Positions 1-10,305 are shown, counted from the first letter of the stretch. The stretch: 36,260 nucleotides of DNA from an uncultured Mucilaginibacter sp. (GCA_903915155.1 CAIWRU010000065.1:1-36260); one strand, 5' to 3'. Notes: generated from the letters alone by a model not told the origin. Made by a program: numbers and translations.

Positions 1-1
1 C

Positions 2-943
2 GGCACATCCATCGCTCAAAAGAAAACCGACATGTCGGGCAATCCGGTTATACAAGGCTGGAATGCCGACCCCGAAGCTAAAATATTTGAAGGCCAATAT
101 TGGATATACCCTACCTACTCCGCACCTTATGAGCAACAGGTGCATTTTGATGCCTGGTCGTCAAAGGATTTGGTACATTGGACAAAGCATCCCGATATTA
201 TTGATACTGCCGCAGTAAAATGGGCCAAAAAAGCCATGTGGGCACCCGCTGTTACCGAGATGGGCGGTAAGTATTATTTCTTTTTGGGGGCGAACGATAT
301 ACACGATGATAAAACAGAGATCGGCGGTATAGGTGTTGGTGTTTCCGATAATCCCGCCGGGCCGTTCAAAGATCTTTTGGGCAGGCCGCTGGTAAACGAA
401 ATAAAGAACGGCGCGCAACCCATCGACCAGTTTATTTTTAAGGATCACGACGGGCAATACTACATGATCTATGGAGGATGGCAGCATTGCAACATCGTGA
501 AACTGAATAAGGATTTTACAGGGCTTACTCCTTTTGACGATGATACTATTTACAAATCCATAACCCCCGAAGGCTACGTAGAAGGTTCGGTGATGTTTAC
601 ACGTAAAGGTAAATATTATTTCATGTGGAGCGAAGGCGGCTGGACCGGCCCTAACTACCGGGTGGCATACGCCATTGGCAATTCACCCACCGGGCCGTTC
701 AAACGCATTGGGGTTGTATTGCAGCAGGACCCTAATGTAGCTACCGGCACGGGCCACCACTCCGTTATACAGATACCCGGAACAGATGATTGGTATATTG
801 TTTATCACCGCAGGCCCCTTGGTGAAACTGATGGTAACCACCGTGTAACCTGTATAGACCATATGTATTTTGATAAGGACGGATTGATCAAGCCGGTTAA
901 AATAACCTTTGAAGGCGTGGCTGCGGTACCTCTTGGCAAATAG
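2..943 (+). CDS. Glycoside hydrolase family 43 protein (5' end truncated by window edge)
   Basis: ORF reads in frame from the window edge (GTSIAQKKTDMSGNP...). GH43-like start NADPEAKIFEGQYWIYPTYS, then WSSKDLVHWTKH, WAPAVTEMGGKYYFF, EGSVMFTRKGKYYFMWSEGGW. Confidence 0.88.
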   Translation, partial: GTSIAQKKTDMSGNPVIQGWNADPEAKIFEGQYWIYPTYSAPYEQQVHFDAWSSKDLVHWTKHPDIIDTAAVKWAKKAMWAPAVTEMGGKYYFFLGANDIHDDKTEIGGIGVGVSDNPAGPFKDLLGRPLVNEIKNGAQPIDQFIFKDHDGQYYMIYGGWQHCNIVKLNKDFTGLTPFDDDTIYKSITPEGYVEGSVMFTRKGKYYFMWSEGGWTGPNYRVAYAIGNSPTGPFKRIGVVLQQDPNVATGTGHHSVIQIPGTDDWYIVYHRRPLGETDGNHRVTCIDHMYFDKDGLIKPVKITFEGVAAVPLGK

Positions 944-1068
944 CTGCAAGCTTACTGCCAATATGCTATCATTTTATGCTATTTTATTAAAGTTTCGGGC
1001 TGATATAATACTAAAATTTATTCCGCCAATCTTAAAGCTGCCAACGGCGCCCGAATAAAATGTATATT

Positions 1069-2274
1069 ATGAAAGCAATTTTTATACTTTGTTTATGCCT
1101 GCTATGCGAGCCCTTATTTGCGCAGGAGTTGTACACTTCGCCCAATGGCAAACAAACCGGATGGGCCAGCTTTGAAAACCCCACGGGTGAAAAAGGCAAG
1201 GCAGGGCTTGAAAATAAAGGTGCGAAAGGCCATGCCTTTAATGTATTGAAAGCGGGTGAAAGCATAACCTTGCTTAATGTGCAGGGCGCAGGTATTGTTA
1301 AACGTATATGGATGACCATGACAGACCAAAACCCGGTAATGCTGCGGTCGTTAAGGCTGGATATGTATTGGGACGGGGCTACGAAACCTGCTGTATCAGT
1401 GCCGGTCGGCGATTTCTTTGGCGTAGGATTGGGGCGAAAAGTGGCTTTTCAAAGCGCATTATTCGCCGACCCAGAAGGGCGATCGTTTAACAGCTATATC
1501 CCCATGCCATTCAGAAAGGGTGCGCGGATAGTTATTACCAATGAGGCCGATAAGGAAGTTATGCTGCTTTTTTATGATATTGATTTTTTACGGCTGGACA
1601 AGCTGCCAACTGATGCAATGTACTTTCATGCTTACTGGAGCCGAAATAATCATACCAAGTTGGGTGAGGATTTCGAGATATTGCCAAAGGTGGAAGGTAA
1701 AGGTCGTTTCTTAGGTTGTAATATGGGGATTATTGCCGATACAGTTGCTTATGGCAATAGTTGGTGGGGCGAGGGCGAAATAAGGATGTTTTTGGATGGC
1801 GATACGGATCATCCTTCAATATCGGGCACTGGAACAGAGGACTATATAGGAACCGGATGGGGCATGGGCACCTTTTCCCAGCTCTACCAGGGCTGTACTG
1901 TAGCCGATGCCAAAAAACACCAATGGGCCTTTTACCGCTACCACATTCCCGACCCTGTTTATTTTAATAAAGATTGCCGGATAGTTACCGAACAAATAGG
2001 AGGATCGGGCACTGATGATGTGCGCAAAATGGTAAAAGCCGGGGTGCAGGTACTGCCGGTTACAGTTGATATTTCTCCAAAACGAGAGGCGGTTCGGTTG
2101 GTAAAGTTGATGGACAAGTCCATCGATATCATGGACAAAAAGAACTTCCCCGATGGCTGGACAAATTTTTACCGCCTGGACAATTATACATCAACCGCTT
2201 ATTTTTATTTAGATAGGCCCGATGATAATTTGCCCCCATTAGCCCCTTTAAAGGATAGAGTTGAAGGGCTGTAG
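1069..2274 (+). CDS. DUF2961 (GH172-like) secreted protein
   Basis: Signal peptide MKAIFILCLCLLCEPLFAQ; GAGIVKRIWMT, RLDMYWDGATKPAVSVPVGDFFG and SGTGTEDYIGTGWG are typical of DUF2961/GH172. The ORF track start is 1060; the start at 1069 gives a cleaner signal peptide. Confidence 0.85.
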   Translation: MKAIFILCLCLLCEPLFAQELYTSPNGKQTGWASFENPTGEKGKAGLENKGAKGHAFNVLKAGESITLLNVQGAGIVKRIWMTMTDQNPVMLRSLRLDMYWDGATKPAVSVPVGDFFGVGLGRKVAFQSALFADPEGRSFNSYIPMPFRKGARIVITNEADKEVMLLFYDIDFLRLDKLPTDAMYFHAYWSRNNHTKLGEDFEILPKVEGKGRFLGCNMGIIADTVAYGNSWWGEGEIRMFLDGDTDHPSISGTGTEDYIGTGWGMGTFSQLYQGCTVADAKKHQWAFYRYHIPDPVYFNKDCRIVTEQIGGSGTDDVRKMVKAGVQVLPVTVDISPKREAVRLVKLMDKSIDIMDKKNFPDGWTNFYRLDNYTSTAYFYLDRPDDNLPPLAPLKDRVEGL

Positions 2275-2283
2275 AAAAAAAAC

Positions 2284-4416
2284 TTATCTATCCGCCACAC
2301 ACCTAAACCCTAAAGTAGCAGCCCTATCCCTGCCTGGTGACATTAACAGGTATTTCCCATGCTCATTCAGTTTATGTGCCTGCGGAAAATACCACATGCT
2401 GGTTTGCGCGTAATAATAACTGCCGCCGCGCAGTATGGCCGCACGGGTATGGTCGTCTGTATATTCATCCGTCCATTGCCAAACATTGCCTACCAAGTCG
2501 CGCACACCAAAGGGGCTTTTCTCCTTATAAGCAGTAACATCAGTCGGTGGCCGCATAGCTCGGTTATGATCGGCAGGCGGGATGATGGTTGAATCAGATC
2601 TGTTACCCGATGGATACAGCCGCCCGTCCATCCCCTGGGCGGCATATTGCCACTCCCATTCATGCGGCAATCGCTTCCCGGCCCATTTGGCGTAAGCACG
2701 GGCATCCTCAATACTTACATAGGTAACGGGCTTATTATCCCAGCCTTTCGGATAAGCGCCATTGCTCCAGTATTTTAAAAAGTTGTGCGCGGCTTTAGGC
2801 TGATAGTGTGTGGCATCCATAAACTTCTTAAACTGCAGGTTTGTAACAGGATACTGGTCGACATAAAACGACTTAATATCCATTAAACGGTGATGCAGCC
2901 TTCCGGCGGTTTTTTCCCATGGGTATTGTACATCCACACCTTTGGGTATGTCATCGCCCTCAATCATCACCCCTTTTACATCAAATTTAAAATTCTTTGC
3001 CGCAGGTATCAGCACCATACCCACAGGCGTTGTTTTATGCGGCACAGTTGGTGCTATATTCACCAAATGTTGCGGTAAAAATTGCCATTTGTTTGGCAGG
3101 CTGTTTAACGGCACTTTGGCCATTTGATTTATTTTCGAAAGAAAAGCGGGCAGATCGCTTTTGACAATGCTGTTATCATTCATCGCCAAAATAGCGCCGT
3201 AACCATAACCTTCCATCGCGAAGCTTAAAGTTATAGTATTGCCATTGCGGATAGGGTTAAGTTTTGTGCCATTCCATAGGTCGTAATATGTTATGCCGGG
3301 TTGGTAAGCCAATTGAATTTGTTGCCCCGATCTTGCTTTCTTATCACGATTAACAAATGTCCACAAGGTTTGCCCGTTGCCGGGGAATTTACTGGCGAAT
3401 ACACCAGCCTGCAAAACAGGCGTATGCGGCTCCCATCCTTCGCTATGGAAGATGTTCGGGTAGCGGCTATATATTAGGTGCATCCTGCGGATAATTTCGG
3501 CATAGCGTGGGGCCACGCCGTTCCATATCCCCCATATATTTTCCCAGGCGCAATAACCCATACCGTTGAACCAGGCATATTGCAGGTCGTCGGTTTTATT
3601 ATCGGCCCAGCGGTCGTTCACAATAGGCTGATGCAGCGGCTCCAGCCATTTATACAAGCTAACACCGGGGTTGTAAATATAATCATCATAATAGGCCCAG
3701 CTCATAGTGTTCCATTGCAGCATGTCTAAAGTTTTCAGGTTTATTTCGGGTTCCAGCGCTAAAGGGTATTTACCATTGCCATTATCCGCCCAAAAAAAGT
3801 CTTCGGGTATGCCGTACATAGTATCGCCATTCAGACCGTCTGCGCCTACTGCGGCCATTTCTTTGGTAAGCTCCGGCGCGATGGGGCCGGGATCGCGGGT
3901 GCCGTTATCCCATGGCATTATCGGGAAGAACACCTTTACGCCCCGACTGTGAAAGTCGGCTACCATTTGCCGTACACCTTTTATACCGCCGGGCATGTCG
4001 GCCACCATATCAAACTGGTCGCGGTTATCAATACCGATGTTTGGATAGGTGGGCCATATCAAAACCGCATCCAAACCCCCGTAACGTTTTTTAAGGTCGT
4101 TTAAATAACGGTCTACCGTATATTTCCCGGCAGCCGGGTCATAAAAATAACGATCCTCCACCATCATCTGCGTTTGAATGTAGCTCGACTGCGCCCATTT
4201 TAATCCCGCAAGGTGATATTTATCACCATTATAATCGATGGAATCCATTGCTTTCTTGCGCCAGTAAAGCATGCGTGTATGCCACTCGCTAAAATCAGCC
4301 GGTGTTTTTGGGCCTGCCAATAATTCCTTCCAGTTGCCTTGCAGGGCAGGTGCCTGGGCGAAAGCGGTTGTGACAGATATTAATATTAGTGTCGATAGTA
4401 AGGCTATTTTGCGCAT
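2284..4416 (-). CDS. Secreted TIM-barrel glycoside-hydrolase-like protein fused to a C-terminal SUMF1 (formylglycine-generating-enzyme-like) domain
   Basis: Signal peptide; N-terminal barrel-like region (GLDAVLIWPTYPNIGIDNRDQFD, GVKVFFPIMPWDNGTRD); C-terminal SUMF1 signatures FYVDQYPVTNLQFKKF, AGKRLPHEWEWQYAAQG, GNVWQWTDEY, ILRGGSYY, LGFRCV. Confidence 0.8.
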   Translation of the reverse strand: MRKIALLSTLILISVTTAFAQAPALQGNWKELLAGPKTPADFSEWHTRMLYWRKKAMDSIDYNGDKYHLAGLKWAQSSYIQTQMMVEDRYFYDPAAGKYTVDRYLNDLKKRYGGLDAVLIWPTYPNIGIDNRDQFDMVADMPGGIKGVRQMVADFHSRGVKVFFPIMPWDNGTRDPGPIAPELTKEMAAVGADGLNGDTMYGIPEDFFWADNGNGKYPLALEPEINLKTLDMLQWNTMSWAYYDDYIYNPGVSLYKWLEPLHQPIVNDRWADNKTDDLQYAWFNGMGYCAWENIWGIWNGVAPRYAEIIRRMHLIYSRYPNIFHSEGWEPHTPVLQAGVFASKFPGNGQTLWTFVNRDKKARSGQQIQLAYQPGITYYDLWNGTKLNPIRNGNTITLSFAMEGYGYGAILAMNDNSIVKSDLPAFLSKINQMAKVPLNSLPNKWQFLPQHLVNIAPTVPHKTTPVGMVLIPAAKNFKFDVKGVMIEGDDIPKGVDVQYPWEKTAGRLHHRLMDIKSFYVDQYPVTNLQFKKFMDATHYQPKAAHNFLKYWSNGAYPKGWDNKPVTYVSIEDARAYAKWAGKRLPHEWEWQYAAQGMDGRLYPSGNRSDSTIIPPADHNRAMRPPTDVTAYKEKSPFGVRDLVGNVWQWTDEYTDDHTRAAILRGGSYYYAQTSMWYFPQAHKLNEHGKYLLMSPGRDRAATLGFRCVADR

Positions 4417-4588
4417 GATGGTGCTAATTTAAAATAAAATGACGGCATGCTGAGCACTTGTTTAAGCATCCTACAAGCTAAGTATGCCTCTTCCCAACCA
4501 TACCGATATTAGAGCTGATACACAACCAAATTACTATTATATTAGCTATTTAAAAATAGCTGGGCACGTTGCACTTAAAATATCACTA

Positions 4589-5335
4589 ATGTACTTTATA
4601 CTATCAAAAGTATTGCTGTTTTTGCTTGTCCCGCTTTTGTGGATATTTGTGTTGCTTGTTATAGCCTTATTTGTAAAGAATACAAAATGCCGAAAGCGCA
4701 TTTTAATAGCATCGGTAATAGTATTGTATATATTTTCAACTCCTTTTCTTTTAAACCAGGTGGCACGTGCATGGAGTATTGAGCCTTTTTTGGCCAAAGA
4801 ACCAAAGGTTTACAGCTGTGCAATAGTTTTAGGCGGTTTTTCAGGGCCTGATAAAAATAACAATGGTTATTTTAATGGTGCGGCCGACAGGTTTATACAA
4901 GGGTTAAAAATATTAACTACCGGCAGGGCTAAACACATACTGATAACCGGCGGCAACGGGAGTTTGTTGCCCGGGCAGTTTAGCGAGGGTAACTGGGTTA
5001 AAACGCAATTAGATCAACTTAAAATTCAGGATAGCAGTGTATTAATAGAAAACAAATCGCGTAACACCATCGAAAACGCCATTTTTTCAAAAGCTGTATT
5101 GCAAAAAGCAGGATTACAGCCGCCTTATTTATTAATAACTTCTGATTTCCATATGCGGCGGGCGTACATGATATTTGAAAAAGAAGGGTACAAAGTTATA
5201 CCTTATCCCTGCAATTTTATGGCCGGGAATACAGTAATTAGCTTGTACGATTTTATCCCCAATGGCGGCTCGTTGGGTGGTTGGGAAATTTATCTTAAAG
5301 AGCTGGTAGGGTATGTGGTGGATAAATACAAATAA
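4589..5335 (+). CDS. YdcF family / DUF218 (ElyC/SanA-like) membrane protein
   Basis: Two N-terminal TM segments, then CAIVLGGFSG, ILITGGNG, IENKSRNTIENAIFSK, LLITSDFHMRRAYMIFEKEGYKVIPYP. The track start is 4484; 4589 (MYFILSKV) is a more plausible start. Confidence 0.82.
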   Translation: MYFILSKVLLFLLVPLLWIFVLLVIALFVKNTKCRKRILIASVIVLYIFSTPFLLNQVARAWSIEPFLAKEPKVYSCAIVLGGFSGPDKNNNGYFNGAADRFIQGLKILTTGRAKHILITGGNGSLLPGQFSEGNWVKTQLDQLKIQDSSVLIENKSRNTIENAIFSKAVLQKAGLQPPYLLITSDFHMRRAYMIFEKEGYKVIPYPCNFMAGNTVISLYDFIPNGGSLGGWEIYLKELVGYVVDKYK

Positions 5336-5338
5336 AAA

Positions 5339-5418
5339 GAACCAGGATTAAACGGATTTATGGGATTAACAAGATATCGCATCCTGAAAAATCTTTTTAA
5401 TCCGTTTAATCCAGGTTC
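5339..5418. repeat. Intergenic imperfect inverted repeat, family A copy 1
   Basis: Arms gaaccaggattaaacgga (5339-5356) and tccgtttaatccaggttc (5401-5418) are reverse complements with one mismatch. It lies between the convergent stops of the YdcF-like gene and kup. Confidence 0.85.
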
Positions 5419-5425
5419 AGACTCT

Positions 5426-7417
5426 CTACACCATATGCTCCAGCGTTACGGGGTCAATCCTTTTTAGCGCTATATTACTTACGGGTTTTACCACTAACGG
5501 TATTTTTTCTACGTACGTTTCGCTGGTATCAAGACCGAAGGTTTTGGCTTCGGAAAGCGCCAGCTTTTTTATGCTGAAATAGCTGTTCAGGATAAATGAT
5601 TCTGATATGCTGAACAGGTTGTTGTATGACAGGAATTTTTCCAAAATAACAAACTTGAAATCAGAGACCACCTTGAATTGCCTTAATGAAGGATAGGTGC
5701 TAATGATGCTCAACTCGCCGCGGCTCACCATATCCTCAACCACTTTGCGGAACAACACATTTACGCGCGGCTGTATGCGGAAACCTAATCGTAAATCAAC
5801 ACGGATGATCTTGCCTTCTTCAATATGATCCACACTGTACTCCATGGTATACGGTTCATCCGTAGTATCAATATGAATGAACCAGTACGTATCCGCCCGT
5901 TTAGGGCTTCGGCTCATGATCGAGTAAACGATCTTTTCTTCTATCTGCTTGCTATTGTTGGCTTTGGTCAGATAGATCAATTGGCTTGAATATTTAGGTA
6001 TGGTTTGATCGGCACTTAACGCATTCAGCATAGGTATCTGATCTTTCAGATCCACAAAATGCAAAAAGCGGTTATTGATCTTACGTGCCTTGAACCATAT
6101 ATACATGGTGAATATCAACCCGACCTCGAATACTACAAAGAACAAGCGTTTAAGCAGTTTAATCGCGTTAGCTACAAAGAAGGTAAACTCTACGCATAAA
6201 AACACACACAGGATAATAGTAACCAGCCATACAGGCCAATGCTTAACATAGCGCATAAAGTAGTACATGAGTATGGTGGTCATGAGCATGGCTATGGTAA
6301 TGGAGAAACCGTAAGCCGCTGTCATGTGTTCAGATGTTTGGAAGTAAAGCGTTACCGCAACGCAACCAAAACACAGCAGCCAGTTAATGCTGGGGATATA
6401 GATTTGCCCGCGGATGTTTGATGGATATTTTATGGTAATGCGCGGCCAAAAATTCATACTCACCGCCTCGCTTATGAGCGTAAATGAACCGCTTATGAGC
6501 GCCTGGCTGGCTATAATGGTTGCAAGGGTTGCAAGGGCCACGCAGGGTATCATAAATAGATGAGGCAAAGGCACTATTTGATAGAACGGGTTAATACCAA
6601 CAAATTTGGTGCCTGCGGGTTGCATTAAAACCCATGCACCCTGGCCCAAATAATTAAGCACCAGGGCCGTTTTAACAAATATCCAGCTCTTCTGGATGTT
6701 TTTACGGCCGCAATGACCAAGGTCGGAGTACAAAGCTTCGGCGCCTGTAGTACATAAAAACACCGCGCCCAATAATATTAAGATGTGAGGATTACCCACC
6801 AATAACCTATAACCATAATATGGACTCAGGGCTTTAAATATTTCAGGGTAGTGTGCTATTTGCATGCCGCCTAAAACGGCTATCATGATGAACCATATCA
6901 ACATTACCGGGCCGAACGCGGAGCCAACTACCTTCGTTCCAAACTGCTGGAAGAAGAAAAGCAGCAATATAATGCCAATAACAATACCAATGATAAGCCA
7001 GCTACCGGGTACAAATGAGGAAGCCAAAGACGGTACGTTGTTCAGGCCCTCAATTGCCGAGGTAACAGAGATGGGTGGGGTAATAATACCATCGGCCAAT
7101 AAAGTGCCTGCACCAATTATGGCCGGAATGGCCAACCATTTGCCATAGCGGCGAACAAGGGCATAGAGCGAAAAAATACCACCTTCGCCTTTGTTATCGG
7201 CCTGTAAGGTGATGACGATGTATTTGAAGGTAGTTTGCAGGGTAAGTGTCCAGAATATACAGGATATGGAACCTAAAACCAGTGTTTCGTTAACTGTTCC
7301 TCCCTCCGTTACAAGGGTTTGGAAAACATAAAGCGGAGACGTGCCAATATCGCCGAAGATAATACCAAGCGTTATCAGCAGCCCTGCGGCTGTGACTTTT
7401 TTTAAATGGGGATTCAT
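5426..7417 (-). CDS. kup: KUP/HAK/KT family potassium uptake protein
   Basis: N-terminus LGIIFGDIGTSPLYVFQTL and DNKGEGGIFSLYALVRRYG are Kup signatures; about 12 hydrophobic segments. Confidence 0.93.
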   Translation of the reverse strand: MNPHLKKVTAAGLLITLGIIFGDIGTSPLYVFQTLVTEGGTVNETLVLGSISCIFWTLTLQTTFKYIVITLQADNKGEGGIFSLYALVRRYGKWLAIPAIIGAGTLLADGIITPPISVTSAIEGLNNVPSLASSFVPGSWLIIGIVIGIILLLFFFQQFGTKVVGSAFGPVMLIWFIMIAVLGGMQIAHYPEIFKALSPYYGYRLLVGNPHILILLGAVFLCTTGAEALYSDLGHCGRKNIQKSWIFVKTALVLNYLGQGAWVLMQPAGTKFVGINPFYQIVPLPHLFMIPCVALATLATIIASQALISGSFTLISEAVSMNFWPRITIKYPSNIRGQIYIPSINWLLCFGCVAVTLYFQTSEHMTAAYGFSITIAMLMTTILMYYFMRYVKHWPVWLVTIILCVFLCVEFTFFVANAIKLLKRLFFVVFEVGLIFTMYIWFKARKINNRFLHFVDLKDQIPMLNALSADQTIPKYSSQLIYLTKANNSKQIEEKIVYSIMSRSPKRADTYWFIHIDTTDEPYTMEYSVDHIEEGKIIRVDLRLGFRIQPRVNVLFRKVVEDMVSRGELSIISTYPSLRQFKVVSDFKFVILEKFLSYNNLFSISESFILNSYFSIKKLALSEAKTFGLDTSETYVEKIPLVVKPVSNIALKRIDPVTLEHMV

Positions 7418-7469
7418 TGTTCTTTGTTTGTTTGTTTTGTTGTTTGTTGTATTAATTAGGGTATTTATT

Positions 7470-8711
7470 TCATTGTGTATTGTTTATATCAAGTGTAAAA
7501 TAAAAACGACTGCCTTCGCCGGCTCCGCTCTCAACGCCTATGTGGCCGCCCTGCGCCTCAATAAAATCCTTAGCAATGGCAAGGCCCAGGCCTGTGCCCG
7601 TTTTATCAGCATCGGCACCTGGTATGCGGAAATAGCGTTCAAAAATGCGGGCTACATACTTTTCGTCAATGCCCTGGCCAGTGTCCTTCACCGAAAACTC
7701 GATCGCGTTGCCTTGTTTTTTTACATTCAGGTTGACAGTGGCCTTTTCAGGGCTGTATTTTACCGCGTTTGATAACAGGTTGATCAGCACCCAGGTAGTT
7801 TTATCAAGATCGGCCATTACATGGGGCAGTGAATCCGGACAGTCGACCGCTATTGTTATCTCTTTCTGGTCGGCTAACGAGCGGATAGCCTTTACGGCAT
7901 AGTTAACAATATTTTTTGGGTGCGTATTGCCAAAATTCAGGTTTATTTTGCCTGTTTCAACCTGTGCGGTATCCAGCAGTTCGGCGGTTATCTGTAGCAG
8001 CCTATGGGTATCGGCATCAATATTTTGCAGCAATTGTTTTTGTTCGTTGTTTACTCCCCCAACACGCTCGTCTTCCAACAATTTAAGGCTCATGCGAATA
8101 GATGAAAGCGGCGTTTTCAGTTCATGCGAAATGGTTGCTATAAAGGTTGTTTTTGCATCATTCAACTGTTGCAGGTCGGTTATATTTTTAAGGATTATCA
8201 CTTTACCTATCACCTTGTAATCATTAGTAACTTCCAGCACATCCTTGGTAAAATAGCTTTCGCGGCCATCAGCAAAAATTTTCATTCTGCTTTGCTCAAC
8301 AAACAGCATATTGCGCAGCAGGTCGTTTTCCAATGCTATGTTTGGCGCGTATTGGCCTGTAAGCTTTTCTTCGGGCATACCTATAAGGGTACAGGCTACC
8401 TTGTTGGCAAAAATAATAAATTGTTTATCATCAATACCAATAATACCATCGGTCATTGAGTTAATGATGGTTTCAATCCTGCGTTTTTCAAAAAGTATGC
8501 TGGCCAGGTTGCTGTGCTCGTACTCATCAAGCTTGGCGGCCATTTGGTTAAAGGCATCGGCAAGGTCGCCAAATTCATCTTTAGCCGGGAAAACCAGGCG
8601 TTTGTTATAGTTTTTGTTCGATATTTCCTTTATGCCCTGCATCAGCTCCTTAACAGGGTTGGCAATGTAACCGGGGAAGTTTACCACAAAGCTAAAGGCT
8701 ATTAAAAACAC
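7470..8711 (-). pseudogene. C-terminal part (TM2-HAMP-PAS-HisKA-HATPase) of a frameshifted sensor histidine kinase
   Basis: NPVKELMQGIKEISNKNYNKRL (HAMP), TIINSMTDGIIGIDD (PAS), FIATISHELKTPLSSIRMSL (H box), DTGQGIDEKYVARIFERYFR and GTGLGLAIAKDF (G boxes). It starts at a weak GTG inside a TM helix and continues the upstream ORF in the -1 frame. Confidence 0.8.
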
Positions 8712-9181
8712 AGTGAACCAATAAGCGATACAATAATTATAGCGCCGTCGGCAGTGCCCGCTGCCACACTATTCTTGTGCTCAATAGCCGTCATGTTAAG
8801 CTGAATTATTTTGTACAGCAACCCGCGTATCTTAACGCTTTGTTCACTTATGGCCTGTGGGTCGGATAACCGTTTATAGGTTTCAAACGCCGAACGCAAT
8901 GAATCGGCTAACGGCCCTTCGCCGGGTTCGGTAATATTGTGTTCTTCCTGGTAAATATTCTTATCGATCGTCTGCATTTTTGTTGCAGTCGCTACTGTTT
9001 TTGGGTAATCAAGCGCCTGCTCAATATTTTTAGCATATACCAGTGTACGGTAATTATCCTTCAATATCGCTTTTGAATCGTTGGATAAACGGGTTAAATA
9101 ATAATCAGCTAACCCAGAACTGATGAGGGCCATCAGGAAAAGGAAACCGATGCCTAAACGGAGTTTGTTTTTTATGTTCAT
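8702..9181 (-). pseudogene. N-terminal part (TM1, periplasmic four-helix-bundle-like domain, start of TM2) of the same histidine kinase
   Basis: MNIKNKLRLGIGFLFLMALISSGLADYYLTRL...; ends ...IIIVSLIGSLCF* at a TAA in a T5 run. Shifting -1 continues the TM as LIAFSFVVNFPGYIANPVKEL. Confidence 0.78.
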
Positions 9182-10305
9182 GATAGTATTACCAGGTCGA
9201 TATTTGTTTTCGACATTTTGTTTAATAATTGTGTAAATACAGCTGTACGCATTACCAGCTGGTAGAATTTAAAATGCGGCTTACCAATACAAATGGTGGT
9301 GGCGTTATATTTTTCGGCAGTCTCCCATATAGTTTTAGCAATGTTGCTGCTTTTTATCTTTATCACTTCGCCGCCAAGCTGGCTGGCCAGTTTCATGTTG
9401 TTGATAAGGTGGCGCTGCGATGCAAGGTTTATCTTGTCGCTGCTTTCATTTGCGGTTTGCACATACAGTATGTACCATTTTGAGCGGTAGTACGACGCCA
9501 GCCTTGCCGTTTTCCTGATGATAACCTTGGCCGATGCTTCGTTGGTGCTAATGCAGCCAATAAATATCTCGGGCCTAAGTTTGATGTTTTTTGGCACTTC
9601 AATATCTATTTTCCGTTCCACCTGGTGCGCCACTTCGCGCAGGGCCAGTTCGCGTAGCTGCAATATGCGCTCGGTTTGGAAAAAGTTGTTGAGGGCTAGC
9701 GGTATTTTTTTCTCGTCGTAAATTTTACCTTCCTTCAGCCGGTCAATCAGTTCATCGGCGGTAAGGTCAATATTCACTACCTCATCGGCCAATTGCAATA
9801 CCTTATCGGGTATACGCTCATTAATGGTTGCTCCCGTTATTTCCTCCACCTCTTCATTCAGGCTCTCAATGTGTTGAATATTCACTGCGCTTATCACATT
9901 TATGCCCGCGTTCAGGATGGCCAATACGTCCTGCCAGCGTTTTTCGTTCTGGCTGCCTTCAATATTGGTGTGCGCCAACTCATCAACAATTACTACTTCG
10001 GGGCGCAGGTTAAGTATGGCGTTCAGGTCCATTTCATCAAGCTCCTTGCCCTTGTAAAACAGTTTGCGCCGCGGGATGATTGTTAAGCCGCCCAAATGTG
10101 CTTCAGTTTCTTTGCGCTTGTGTGTCTCGATGTAGCCGATCTTTACATCAATACCATTACGCATTAGGGCTTGTGCCTCCAGCAGCATACGGTAAGTTTT
10201 GCCCACACCGGCACTCATGCCGATATAGATCTTAAACTTACCCCGCCGTGATTTTTTGATCAGCTCAAGGAAATGTTCAACCGATTGTTCTTTCTCTGTT
10301 ATCAT
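9178..10305 (-). CDS. kdpD: KdpD-type potassium sensor (KdpD N-terminal domain plus USP-like domain)
   Basis: GKFKIYIGMSAGVGKTYRMLLEAQALMRNGIDVKIGYIETHKRKET, VIVDELAHTN and RWQDVLAILNAGINVISAVNIQHIESLN are KdpD hallmarks. The USP-like C-terminus includes YNATTICIGKPHF. Confidence 0.92.
   Translation of the reverse strand: MITEKEQSVEHFLELIKKSRRGKFKIYIGMSAGVGKTYRMLLEAQALMRNGIDVKIGYIETHKRKETEAHLGGLTIIPRRKLFYKGKELDEMDLNAILNLRPEVVIVDELAHTNIEGSQNEKRWQDVLAILNAGINVISAVNIQHIESLNEEVEEITGATINERIPDKVLQLADEVVNIDLTADELIDRLKEGKIYDEKKIPLALNNFFQTERILQLRELALREVAHQVERKIDIEVPKNIKLRPEIFIGCISTNEASAKVIIRKTARLASYYRSKWYILYVQTANESSDKINLASQRHLINNMKLASQLGGEVIKIKSSNIAKTIWETAEKYNATTICIGKPHFKFYQLVMRTAVFTQLLNKMSKTNIDLVILS

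Noticed and set aside
683-961. Many 60-180 aa ORFs antisense to confident genes (e.g. 161..487 -, 13094..13431 -, 20636..21070 -, 20935..21468 -)
   Set aside because: They overlap strongly supported CDSs on the opposite strand, lack recognisable motifs and are expected by chance in this composition.
7418-7460. TTTG-rich microsatellite-like tract upstream of kup
   Set aside because: Irregular units and a short length; most likely an AC-rich unstructured leader. Not enough to claim phase variation.
7341-7772. 143-aa plus-strand ORF across the kup start and the kinase 3' end
   Set aside because: It is antisense to two well-supported genes and has no domain similarity I can recognise.
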